Positions 1-7,701 of a DNA stretch of 64,000 nt are shown here, piece after piece (the first letter of the stretch is position 1; every line of letters starts with the position of its first letter). Below the pieces are notes generated by a model. It was not told the DNA's origin. It ran no database searches and was given only the letters and a program-made list of their open reading frames with translations. Position numbers and translations under genes: made by a program. The stretch comes from DASQDN01 sp963833675 (GTDB lineage Bacteria > Acidobacteriota > Terriglobia > Bryobacterales > Bryobacteraceae), in the NCBI GenBank assembly GCA_963833675.1, contig CAWHYW010000034.1:62001-126000 (forward strand), read 5' to 3'.

Positions 1-74
1 TCCGTAAAGAGCGCCGCGCCGGCTTGGAGCGCCTCGCGAGCCTGATCGCTTGGCAGTGGCATTTTGAGAGCCAT
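1..74 (-). CDS. N-terminal fragment of an unidentified protein
   Basis: The minus strand opens at an ATG at 72-74 and stays open to the window edge, giving 24 residues that begin MALKMPLPSDQAREALQAGA. A strong ribosome binding site (GGAGG, four bases before the ATG) supports this start. It lies 21 bases after the stop of the papain-like protease and reads the same way, so it is probably the next gene of the same operon. The fragment is too short to name. It has no signal peptide and looks like an amphipathic helix. Confidence 0.5.
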   Translation of the reverse strand, partial: MALKMPLPSDQAREALQAGAALFT

Positions 75-95
75 AGGTCCTCCGAACACAAAACG

Positions 96-566
96 TTATG
101 CGCCTTTTAGCAGAAATGTGTCGGTCCATTCTCCACGTCCAAGATAGCTGGACGTGAAGACATCGCAGTACTGGATCGAGTCGACAAACCAAGGGTCGGC
201 AATACTGAGGAGCTCGGCTCCCGTCGGATTGCGATATCCCCGGATCACGACAAAGTGGCCACCGCCGCCGAACCACCCGATCCGAACACCAATTGGCATG
301 CCCTGGTCGATTTGGTTCATGATCTCTTCAAACGACAGGCTTCGCGGCAAAACGTCACCTCGTTTCCCGATCTTGTCGAGCGCATCCTCCAGGAAAGCCG
401 GGGTGTTACAGGGAATCGGGCTGACACAGCAGGGGGAATTCAGAACAAGGCACGCGATGTCGCACTGACTAAGGGCGCCATCGCCGGAAAAATATCCATG
501 GATGCTCGCCGAAACAGCCGCCCAACACCATTGGTCGTGTTCTTGTGTTTGTATCTGAAAGGCCAC
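96..566 (-). CDS. papain-like cysteine protease
   Basis: 156 residues from a GTG start. The QWCWAA motif carries the candidate nucleophile Cys14, followed by GGGGHFVV (His104) and SIADPW (Asp124), the Cys-His-Asp order of papain-like peptidases of the AvrRpt2/C39-like type. The N terminus is short, so the nucleophile sits almost at the start, and no signal peptide is visible, which suggests a cytoplasmic enzyme. Further cysteines at 35, 39, 46, 47 and 53 could be structural. The start codon lies three bases after the stop of the repeat protein upstream, and its purine-rich ribosome site is inside that gene's last codons, so the two are probably translationally coupled. Cleavage of the neighbouring repeat protein is an inference only. 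Family confidence is high; substrate unknown. Confidence 0.8.
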   Translation of the reverse strand: MAFQIQTQEHDQWCWAAVSASIHGYFSGDGALSQCDIACLVLNSPCCVSPIPCNTPAFLEDALDKIGKRGDVLPRSLSFEEIMNQIDQGMPIGVRIGWFGGGGHFVVIRGYRNPTGAELLSIADPWFVDSIQYCDVFTSSYLGRGEWTDTFLLKGA

Positions 567-569
567 GAT

Positions 570-1079
570 TTACTTTCCCCCGCTACCGCCAGGATCTGTG
601 GTGCCGTGTACGCCTCCGCCCGGGATCGGTTGAGCCATGAACGCCGCCACCCGGGTCAGTTGTGCCATGTACTCCGCCTCCGACCCCCTCGATGGCAGCA
701 TGACGATCGGGCCAAACGCGATGACGATACCTGCTGTTGGTCCGCCTCCGCCCGGATCGGTTGATCGTGTACACCTCCGCCGGAATCGGTCGATCCGTGG
801 ACGCCTCCGCCAGCTTTTGGATGATCTTTGACTTCGTGCGCCAGGGATCGCGGCCGTCGATGCGGGCACGATAATGTGTTCCGGGAGTTCGACACCCGGA
901 ATGGCGGCAGCCTGGACCGAAGGCTGAACTTGCGGCTGAGCCTGAACTTGCGCCGGGGCTTTACCTGTACGTTGATTGGCGCGCCCGTACTTTGCAGGCG
1001 GAGCGGAGCCGTCCATATCAATACGTTGCGTTATCGTTAGCCCGCTTGCCTGGAACTCAAGGCGGTACTCGATTAGCAT
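570..1079 (-). CDS. small protein with C-terminal GGGVHGTTDP-type repeats (internal frameshifts likely)
   Basis: A 169-residue frame begins at an ATG at 1077-1079 with a good AAGGAG site about ten bases upstream. The N-terminal ~75 residues (LIEYRLEFQ...) have an Ala/Gln/Pro-rich linker followed by PGVELPEHIIVP. The C-terminal half is built from a roughly 30-base unit encoding GGGVHG(T/S)TDP. The units do not stay in one frame: two at about 770-830 read in a second frame, two at about 610-670 in a third, and the last near 590 in the first. Adjusting single bases at the unit junctions would give a continuous repeat tract. The gene sits between the kinase-TPR gene (23 bases upstream) and the papain-like protease (3 bases downstream). 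I do not recognise the family. Confidence 0.5.
   Translation of the reverse strand: MLIEYRLEFQASGLTITQRIDMDGSAPPAKYGRANQRTGKAPAQVQAQPQVQPSVQAAAIPGVELPEHIIVPASTAAIPGARSQRSSKSWRRRPRIDRFRRRCTRSTDPGGGGPTAGIVIAFGPIVMLPSRGSEAEYMAQLTRVAAFMAQPIPGGGVHGTTDPGGSGGK
593..830. repeat. degenerate ~30-bp tandem repeat coding for GGGVHG(T/S)TDP
   Basis: On the plus strand the unit appears as GGATCNGT...GCCTCCGCC, with at least five recognisable copies in two clusters (593-683 and 741-815) separated by about 60 bases of non-repeat coding sequence. Units differ at several bases, and one junction carries an extra base (GATCCCGGGCGGAGG against GATCCGGGCGGAGG elsewhere), which shifts the frame. It is inside a coding gene, has no spacers of constant length and no palindromic unit, so it is a protein repeat and not a CRISPR. 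Confidence 0.7.
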
Positions 1080-1101
1080 TTGCTTTTGATCTCCTTTATG
1101 G

Positions 1102-3677
1102 TCACTTGCCTCGTTTGAGACCCGATATGTGAAGAAAGCGAGGATCGCGCGCCAAGTCCGCCAAATCCGGGAACCGGCCGGCGTCGGCGATCATACCTTC
1201 CGGTGAAGATTCCAGCAGCGTCAGAGCGTCGTCACCGTCGTCCCAATGCCTCGAGGGTCATGACCGCGATCCATCGGGCATGCAGGTCATTCAGCGCTGC
1301 ATGCAGGACTTGATTGATTTCGGCCTCCGCTCTGTCGGCGGTCCCCAAGCCGCGCATACATATAGGCTACGCAGGCTCGGGCATAACTGTCACGCGGGTT
1401 CGTCGCCATCTCAGACTCTGCGATCGCAATGCCCCGCTGGTTGGCACGCTTCGAATCCACCACAGGTTGAGTCGACGATACGCGATACCCAACGAAAGCA
1501 ATGAAATATACGACTCAGGCGGAGTCTTTCAAGGCACGCTCGATGTAGAGAATTGCTTCCTGATCCTTACCCTCGTACATCAGCACCATACCCAGGGTAT
1601 TCAGGACATCCGTCGTTTCACCCAGCAGCAGCGCTTGCGAGTTCACGCTCGGCCTCAGCGAATCGGCCCGCATCCATGCAACCGGCAGCCAAAGCAAAGT
1701 GAGTCGCCGGCTCATTCGGAGCGAGCTCGACCGCTTTCTCGTAGTTTTCTATTGCGTCTGCGTACTCTGCTCGCTGGTTGTAGAAGTGGCCCATAGCCTG
1801 ATAATTACGGTGGTTGTCCGGCCCAAGCTCGACCGCACGGCGCAACTCGGCCAATGCTTGCTGATGCTGCCCTGTCGCATCGTAAGCCTGACCGAGCCGG
1901 CGATGTCCGTCCGATTCCGCGGCTTGAAGTTCGATTGCTCTCTGATATTCGGCAACGGCGGGCTCATAGTATCCGTAGTTTGCCTGTAAACGACCCGCGA
2001 TAAGATGAACTTGCGCAAGATCGGCATTACGCCGTTGTGCTTCCTTGAGTGACTGGTCGGCCAAGTCCAGATACTTACGGTCCTTGGTGACGAAATATTT
2101 CGCCCACCACGCTTCGGCCAAGCCGGCATGCGTCAATGGGGAGTCCGGATCCGCTGCCACGGCCTTTTGCATGGAAGCGACCGCTAAATCGGCCTTTGTG
2201 TCGTAGCGCACGTAAATGAGACCATTCTCGTAATCCTGTCGGGCGGCCGCATTGATTGCCGCCATCTCGGTCAGCGCCGGAAGATGAAAAGTTTCCGTCA
2301 CGATGCCGGCCAAAGCCGTGGGGATATATCGCAATTCTCCAGGCGCATAATTCGGCTTTCCACTCCTTCGCCGGTACTTGCGAACGCGTGTCCGTAAGCC
2401 AGGCATGTACAAAAATCCTGCCGTTCTTCTTCTCAATCGTCCCATGTAGTGACGTGCGTCGCTCCGAGCAAGCGTCCGTGCGCCTTCTCCGGCGAGCTGA
2501 CACGCTGGCGCAGCGTCTCACTCAACGGCATAAGCGCAAGCTTGGTTTGCGAACTGCCTTTTACCTGACTCAATCGATCCGCGATATTGCGAGACGAGAT
2601 CTTCCGGAGCGGAATCGAAGGGAAGCATCGCCAAACGGACGGTTTCCTTCGGAGCTGTCGCAGTTCGATAGGAACCGACACCGGAGATCGACAGCCAACA
2701 TCGCCGCAGCAGCGGCAGCCACGAACCAGCGCCGGGACCGCGGAGCGATCGCGTGCGGCAACTATTCGTCTGCGGAATTGAACCTGCGTGCAGGATCGGG
2801 ATCAACGCAGCGTCGCAATCAGACGTGACCAGCGCCGGCCCGGCAAGAGCTCCCGAAGAATAACTCCCAGCGCATAAATATCGGAAGCATTCGACGGCTT
2901 GGCGCCCTTCCAGAGCTCGGGCGCCATGTAATCCGGCGTGCCGGCCATCTGGCTTGGATTGCAGAGCCCTGGTGGCGGAGTCCGGACGGCATGCCAGGCC
3001 GAAATCGGTGATAACGGCGCGCAAGGCATTGCCGTCTGTGGTGAGAATGATATTGTTGCTCTTCAGGTCACCGTGGATTACCTGCTTGCGGTGCGCTTCG
3101 GCGAGTCCGGCGCAGAGTTGCAGCGCGATGGATCGAGCTTCCCGTTCGGTCAAGGGCATCGCGGCGGAGACGTTCCGCGAGTGTTTCGCCGTCCAGGAAC
3201 TCCATGGTGAGAAAATCCACATCGCCATGAATCGGTGGATGCAGTGTGGATCTCGAACGTCTTACAGACGTTGGGATGGCTGATGTCACTGGCGTTGCGG
3301 ACTTCAGGCGGCAAGACGCTTACGGAATCCCGCCTTTCCGCATTTCAGCGCGATACGGCGATCGAGCTTCTCGTCGAGCGCTTCATAGACGATGCCCATC
3401 CCTCCCTGCGCGACTTCGCGGATGATCCGGAATCGTCCCTGCAGAAGCTTGACCCGCCTCAAACGGGATGTTCAAGAAATCTGCGTGGATAAAGCGGCTC
3501 CGAGAGAAAGCCGTCCATCCGCCTTTCCCAATCGACATAGCTCCGAACCAGGTCGATCAGCGCCGTGTCGTCCTCACATAGCTCCTCCAGGTAACGGTCC
3601 CGGTCGGGGCGTGGCGAGGCGAGGGCCATCTCCACGAGACTCATCACCAGGTCATCGTCATGCGCTTTGGCTGGCAC
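1102..3677 (-). pseudogene. Ser/Thr protein kinase with TPR repeats, broken by many frameshifts
   Basis: No single frame covers this gene, but pieces in successive frames read as one protein of about 850 residues. In order: an N-terminal region (ELCEDDTALIDLVRSY), the glycine loop (AQGGMGIVYEALDEKL) and lysine (RRIALKC), the catalytic loop IHGDLKSNNIIL with Asp and Asn present, DFG (ITDFGLACRP), YMAPELWKG, a membrane-spanning stretch (WFVAAAAAAMLAV) near 2720, then TPR repeats (for example HRRLGQAYDATGQHQQALAE) down to a stop at 1102. Each piece lacks internal stops and keeps its key residues, and about a dozen shifts occur in 2.6 kb. That could be a decayed gene or poor sequence; the retained motifs favour the latter. 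The start is probably the GTG at 3677, overlapping the sigma gene by 20 bases, so the kinase probably controls or is controlled with that sigma factor. 'HGD' replaces the usual 'HRD'. Confidence 0.75.
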
Positions 3678-4222
3678 TTCCAGACTCCATCCGGTCGAAC
3701 AACCACTTCCGCGCTTCCAGCCACATTCGTTGCATGGTGCGGAGCTTCATGCCTAAGGCGTCGGCCGCCTCTTCATCCGTGAGCCCGAGGAAGTATTTAA
3801 CCTCGACGAGGGTACACCATTCGGGCTTCGTAGCCGCGAGCTGATCGAGCAGCCCATCGACAGTCAGCGCCAAATTCACCTTTTGCGCTGTCGCCAGGAA
3901 TCAGGTTCTCCATTCCTTCGATAGCCACAAACTCCGCGTTGGGACGTCCGCGAGCATGGTCGATCAAGTAGCGTCGCATCGCCCTACCAGCGATAGCGAA
4001 AAAATGCTGCCGGTTGTGCCAATCGCGATTTTTGGCGCCGACCAGCCGGAAGTAGATCTGGTCTACAAGCTCCGTCGGCTGCAAGGTATGATCCTTGCGC
4101 TCACCCTTCATCAGGTAATGCGCAAGCCGTCGCAGATCCGGCAGTACCAGGGCAAACAGTTCGTTTTCGGCCTCGCGGTCTCCTTCGCGCCATTTATGAA
4201 GGAGCTCCGTTATGTCTCCCAT
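3658..4222 (-). CDS. ECF RNA polymerase sigma factor, TIGR02999-like (one frameshift)
   Basis: The upstream frame gives sigma region 2 (LLHKWREGDREAENELFALV, then LRRLAHYLMKGER, and QPTELVDQIYFRL), and a second frame from about 3879 gives region 4 with its helix-turn-helix (VEVKYFLGLTDEEAADALGM, TMQRMWLEARKWLF). Together they make about 187 residues, the normal length for the TIGR02999 group common in Acidobacteria and Planctomycetes. The span is 3n+1 bases, so one extra base near 3880 explains the break. I chose the ATG at 4222 (MGDITELL) over one twelve codons upstream because the domain begins there. The gene leads the operon with the Ser/Thr kinase, an association typical of this sigma group, where the kinase is thought to replace an anti-sigma factor. 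Confidence 0.85.
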
Positions 4223-4307
4223 ATCCGGCACCGGCCTCGCTTGTGTGCGGCATATCATAGCGCAGACCAGCAGCTAACGGCTTGTGCGCGGTATCGCACA
4301 CGGTAAA

Positions 4308-4351
4308 TGAAGGCGGCAGAAGCGACGGGGGGATTTGCATTCTGCCGCCTT
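4308..4351. terminator. 13-bp perfect inverted repeat, probable terminator for the gene at 4382-4792
   Basis: Arms 4308-4320 (GAAGGCGGCAGAA) and 4339-4351 pair perfectly over 13 bases with an 18-base loop. It starts 30 bases after the stop of the minus-strand secreted protein gene and upstream of the sigma operon. There is only a weak T run (ATTTACC) after it on the minus strand, so termination is inferred from position and strength. Confidence 0.5.
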
Positions 4352-4381
4352 CGTCCCGCAAAGGAGGTTGGGGCTGCGGGA

Positions 4382-4792
4382 TCACTTGCGCTCGAGCCTG
4401 GTACTAGCCGTTTGGACCGTAGCGGCCCGGCTGATCAGCTCTTTTTCGCGCTTACTTCTGGGAAGGGCGCGGCCTTCCGTAGAGTTTGGAATCCAAACCT
4501 TCGTGAGGAAGTATTCGTCTCCGTAACGATTGAAGACCATGGTTCCGTCTCGACGCGCCTCCGGGGCGCGCGTAGGCGAAGTCAGATACGCGGCGCTCAC
4601 CGGCCGGCCTTCGGCCGTCCGAACTCTCACGATGGATCCCGATTGCTGCACTGTGTACTCGCCGGCGGGCATATCGACCGAGCCGACGTGGAAATCGAAC
4701 GGCACTTTCCCTTTCAATACGACGGTCTGGGCGAGCAGGGGACAAATAGAAATAGAGGCTAAGAGCCCCATTGCAAGTAAGAGGCGTTTCAC
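4382..4792 (-). CDS. small secreted protein of unknown function
   Basis: 136 residues from a GTG start at 4792 that is six bases after an AAAGGAG site; the longer frame starting at 4843 has no such site. It begins with a clear signal peptide (KRLLLAMGLLASISICPLLAQ), followed by a beta-rich domain (KVPFDFHVGSVDMPAGEYTV, then SIVRVRTAEGRPV) and a basic C terminus. Proteins with this 'P-F-x-F-x-V-G...PAGEYTV' pattern are frequent and uncharacterised in Acidobacteria. Likely exported to the periplasm or surface. It stands alone, with a hairpin behind it. Confidence 0.75.
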   Translation of the reverse strand: MKRLLLAMGLLASISICPLLAQTVVLKGKVPFDFHVGSVDMPAGEYTVQQSGSIVRVRTAEGRPVSAAYLTSPTRAPEARRDGTMVFNRYGDEYFLTKVWIPNSTEGRALPRSKREKELISRAATVQTASTRLERK

Positions 4793-4944
4793 TGTGTACT
4801 CCTTTGAGATCTCTGCCGGCCCTTTCTCAACCGCGGCCGTCAAGTCTCACAGCAAATAGCGATAGAGATGGAAAAGTCCGCCTGGCCGCGGCCGATTCGA
4901 GAGACGCTCGACGCCTCTGACGCTTTCGACGCATCTACATCCAC

Positions 4945-5733
4945 ATGGATCTGCAACTTAAGGACAAGACGGCCCTCATCACCGGATCTACCGCCGGAAT
5001 AGGTTATGCGATTGCGGAGTCACTTGGGCGCGAGGGCGCTAGAGTTATCGTGAATGGCAGGAGCCAGCCCCGTGTGGACGCTGCTCTGGCGAAACTTCGT
5101 GCTTTAACACTCCGGGCAGACGGAATTGCGGCCGACATAGGGACCCGCGATGGAGCTGCGTTGGCAATTCGAAGGTTCCCGTCAGTCGACATTCTTGTAA
5201 ACAATATGGGAATCTTCGAACCCAAGCTATTCGAATCGATTCCAGACGCAGACTGGTTTCGGCTCTTCGAAGTGAATGTGATGAGTGGTGTTCGTTTGAG
5301 CCGCCATTATCTGCCGCGCATGAGAGAGGCCGGCTGGGGACGGATCGTATTCGTATCTAGCGAATCGGCCATCCAGATTCCCACCGAAATGATTCATTAC
5401 GGGATGACGAAAACAGCGCAGCTCGCAATATCCCGCGGTTTAGCCGAAACGACGGCGGGAACGGGCGTTACTGTCAATGCAGTGTTGCCGGGTCCGACAG
5501 CCTCAGAGGGTGTCGAGGAGTTCGTTGAGCGTCTAGCTGAGGACCGACGAACAGATCGCGCTGCGGTGGAGCAGGAGTTCTTCCGAAACATACGTCCGAC
5601 ATCGCTGCTGGGTCGTTTTGCAGCTCCCGAGGAGGTTGCAGCATTGGTCACGTTCGTTTGTAGTCCGCTTTCCTCAGCTACGAACGGGGCCGCTCTGCGG
5701 GTGGATGGAGGCGTGCTGCGATCAGCGGTTTAA
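4945..5733 (+). CDS. SDR-family NAD(P)-dependent oxidoreductase
   Basis: 262 residues with the classical short-chain dehydrogenase layout: TGSTAGIG at residues 13-20 for the dinucleotide, NNMG, catalytic Ser139 in VSSES, and Tyr152-x3-Lys156 (YGMTK). The C-terminal part has PGPTASEGVEEF and ends in VDGGVLRSAV, as in 3-oxoacyl-ACP reductase-like members. The substrate cannot be read from the sequence. It begins at an ATG with no strong ribosome site and its end overlaps the convergent DsbA-like gene by 12 bases. No partner gene indicates a pathway. Confidence 0.9.
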   Translation: MDLQLKDKTALITGSTAGIGYAIAESLGREGARVIVNGRSQPRVDAALAKLRALTLRADGIAADIGTRDGAALAIRRFPSVDILVNNMGIFEPKLFESIPDADWFRLFEVNVMSGVRLSRHYLPRMREAGWGRIVFVSSESAIQIPTEMIHYGMTKTAQLAISRGLAETTAGTGVTVNAVLPGPTASEGVEEFVERLAEDRRTDRAAVEQEFFRNIRPTSLLGRFAAPEEVAALVTFVCSPLSSATNGAALRVDGGVLRSAV

Positions 5734-6612
5734 TGGCTGCTGGGCCGAGGGTCCGGCAATAGCTTTCAATTCGGCGTCGATGATCGGCTTGATCGCTTCA
5801 AGTTCGAAAGGCCCGTTGTAACGCTTCCCGTTAATAAAGAATGTCGGCGTTCCCATGACTCCGGCGCCGGTCCCTTCGTTCACTTCGCGGTCAATCGTGG
5901 AGCGATATTTGCCGGAAGCGAGGTCGGCCTTGAAAGTGCCCATATCAAGGCCCGCCTCCTCTGCCCAGCGAAGAATGTTCTCACGAGTGAGCTGGCGGAA
6001 GTTGGCGAACATCTTATCGTGAAGCTGCCAGAATTTGCCCTGTGCGTGCGCGGCGAGAGATGCCTCGGCTGCATGGTAAGCGTTCGAATGGAAATCGAGA
6101 GGGAATTGCTTGAACATCAATCTCACGTCTCGCGGATACTGGGCGGCAAGCGCTACGGCTTTTGGAGCGGCCATTGCGCAGTAGGGACATTGGAAGTCGG
6201 AGAATGTGACGATTGTGACCTTCGCCGACTCGGGGCCTAGCGAAGGATCGCCCTTCACCGGGATGGTCACGGCATCTTCAAGCACACGAGGCTTGACAGG
6301 ACCTTGCTTCTGCAGCTCACGGAGAACTGCATAGACCTGATCCGCGTTCTTTCCGCCCTTGAACTCGCGAACAACAGCCGCCGCAAGAGCTCGACTGTAG
6401 CCGCACTTGGGATCTTTCATCCTGCATTCGGCGATCTTCAGATTGCAGCCGCAATTGCAATCCTGTTCGCGAATCATTTTCAGCGCCGCGGACTTTAGAG
6501 TCGCGGATAACTCGGAGAGATCGACACCGGGGAGGTCGGATGCAGTCTGCCACGACTGTGCAAACAATGCCCCCGAAACGACGAGACTAATTAATACCTT
6601 TCGACCACTCAC
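5722..6612 (-). CDS. exported DsbA-family thiol-disulfide oxidoreductase with Cys-rich N-terminal segment
   Basis: 296 residues from a GTG start. A signal peptide (VLISLVVSGALFAQS) leads to a segment with five cysteines in about 20 residues (C52, C54, C56, C63, C70, in DCNCGCNLKIAEC). The thioredoxin-fold part follows, with FSDFQCPYC (active-site C142 and C145), and GTPTFFING containing the usual cis-proline. This is the pattern of DsbA/DsbG-like proteins acting outside the cytoplasm. The Cys cluster is not part of the DsbA fold and may bind metal or act as a second redox site; that is inference. The gene is monocistronic and faces the SDR gene tail to tail. Confidence 0.88.
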   Translation of the reverse strand: MSGRKVLISLVVSGALFAQSWQTASDLPGVDLSELSATLKSAALKMIREQDCNCGCNLKIAECRMKDPKCGYSRALAAAVVREFKGGKNADQVYAVLRELQKQGPVKPRVLEDAVTIPVKGDPSLGPESAKVTIVTFSDFQCPYCAMAAPKAVALAAQYPRDVRLMFKQFPLDFHSNAYHAAEASLAAHAQGKFWQLHDKMFANFRQLTRENILRWAEEAGLDMGTFKADLASGKYRSTIDREVNEGTGAGVMGTPTFFINGKRYNGPFELEAIKPIIDAELKAIAGPSAQQPLNR

Positions 6613-6690
6613 AACTGGAAGGTACCACAGCGTACTCGCTGTATACTGGCAACTGTTCCGTCGTGATTACATTTACCAGGAGCTTGGCTC

Positions 6691-7680
6691 ATGATTCGTA
6701 ACACCGGCTTACTATTACTGATTGCGATATTAGTCGTTTCCTCTTGCGCCAAGAAGGAGAATCCAGAGGCGACACAGCCGAGCGCTGAGGTAGCTAAACC
6801 CGGCGCCGCAGCGCCGGCCCAGTCGAGCGTCGGACCACGCGCCGTGATCCATCTGAAAAGTGGAACCGATCTGGCCGGAGCGATCGTGGCGAGTTCACAA
6901 ACGGATATGGTCGTAGCCGGCGAGGACGGCATCGAACACAAGATACCTTTGAATCAGGTCAAATCGGTAGATTACGGTGAGACTGCTGCGAAGCAGTCGC
7001 CAACTGTACCTGCGCCGAAGAGGACCGCTGTCAAAGAACAACCCGCGCCGGTTCCGCGGCCCGCTGCGCAGGAACCACCGCCACAACCTTCGGAATCTGC
7101 GTCTCCGCTTACGCCGGCGCCAGTTCCGGCTCCGCGACCGGTAACCACTAAGACTTACGAACTGCCCGCCGGCAGCGAGGTCTCGGTGCGAACCAATGAA
7201 GCGATCGACTCCGCAACCGCGGCGGAAGGTCAGACCTTCGACGCACAGGTGACACGAGATGCGACAGACGCGAACGGCGACGTCGTGATCCCGCGAGGAT
7301 CCAGGGGCAAGATCGTGATCAAGTCAGCCTCGAAAGGCGGCCGCTTCAAAGGAGCTTCCGATCTTGTGCTCGATTTACAATCCGTCACAATCAACGGCAA
7401 GCCATACCTCATCAACAGTTCCGACGTCGCCCAGAAGGGGAAATCAGGCGTGGGCGCGAATAAGCGTACCGCAGTTTATACGGGTGGCGGCGCTGCGCTC
7501 GGCGCGATCATTGGAGCGATTGCGGGCGGAGGCAAAGGAGCCGCAATCGGAGCAGGCGCGGGCGCCGGCGCTGGAGCGCTCACTCAGATCCTCACCAAAG
7601 GGAAATCTATTAAAGTCCCCGTAGAATCGGTCCTGACTTTCAACCTGGACAAGCCGCTTCAGGTTACCGCGGCGCAATAG
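6691..7680 (+). CDS. lipoprotein with glycine-zipper C-terminal region
   Basis: 329 residues with an AGGAG site before the ATG. The signal sequence ends in a lipobox (LVVSSC). After it come a small domain (VIHLKSGTDLAGAIV...IPLNQVKSVDYG), a long Pro/Ala linker (about residues 105-155), and a domain starting LPAGSEVSVRTNEAIDS that includes NGDVVIPRGSRG. Near the end an uninterrupted Gly/Ala stretch (GGGAALGAIIGAIAGGGKGAAIGAGAGAG) forms a glycine zipper that can insert into or pack on a membrane. The architecture is common and uncharacterised in Acidobacteria. An envelope role is likely; the exact function is unknown. Confidence 0.8.
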   Translation: MIRNTGLLLLIAILVVSSCAKKENPEATQPSAEVAKPGAAAPAQSSVGPRAVIHLKSGTDLAGAIVASSQTDMVVAGEDGIEHKIPLNQVKSVDYGETAAKQSPTVPAPKRTAVKEQPAPVPRPAAQEPPPQPSESASPLTPAPVPAPRPVTTKTYELPAGSEVSVRTNEAIDSATAAEGQTFDAQVTRDATDANGDVVIPRGSRGKIVIKSASKGGRFKGASDLVLDLQSVTINGKPYLINSSDVAQKGKSGVGANKRTAVYTGGGAALGAIIGAIAGGGKGAAIGAGAGAGAGALTQILTKGKSIKVPVESVLTFNLDKPLQVTAAQ

Positions 7681-7701
7681 CGCAGTTCTCGAAATTCGAG
7701 T

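Noticed and set aside
593..830. CRISPR-like array
   Set aside because: Adjacent units without spacers, units vary, inside a protein gene, no cas genes.
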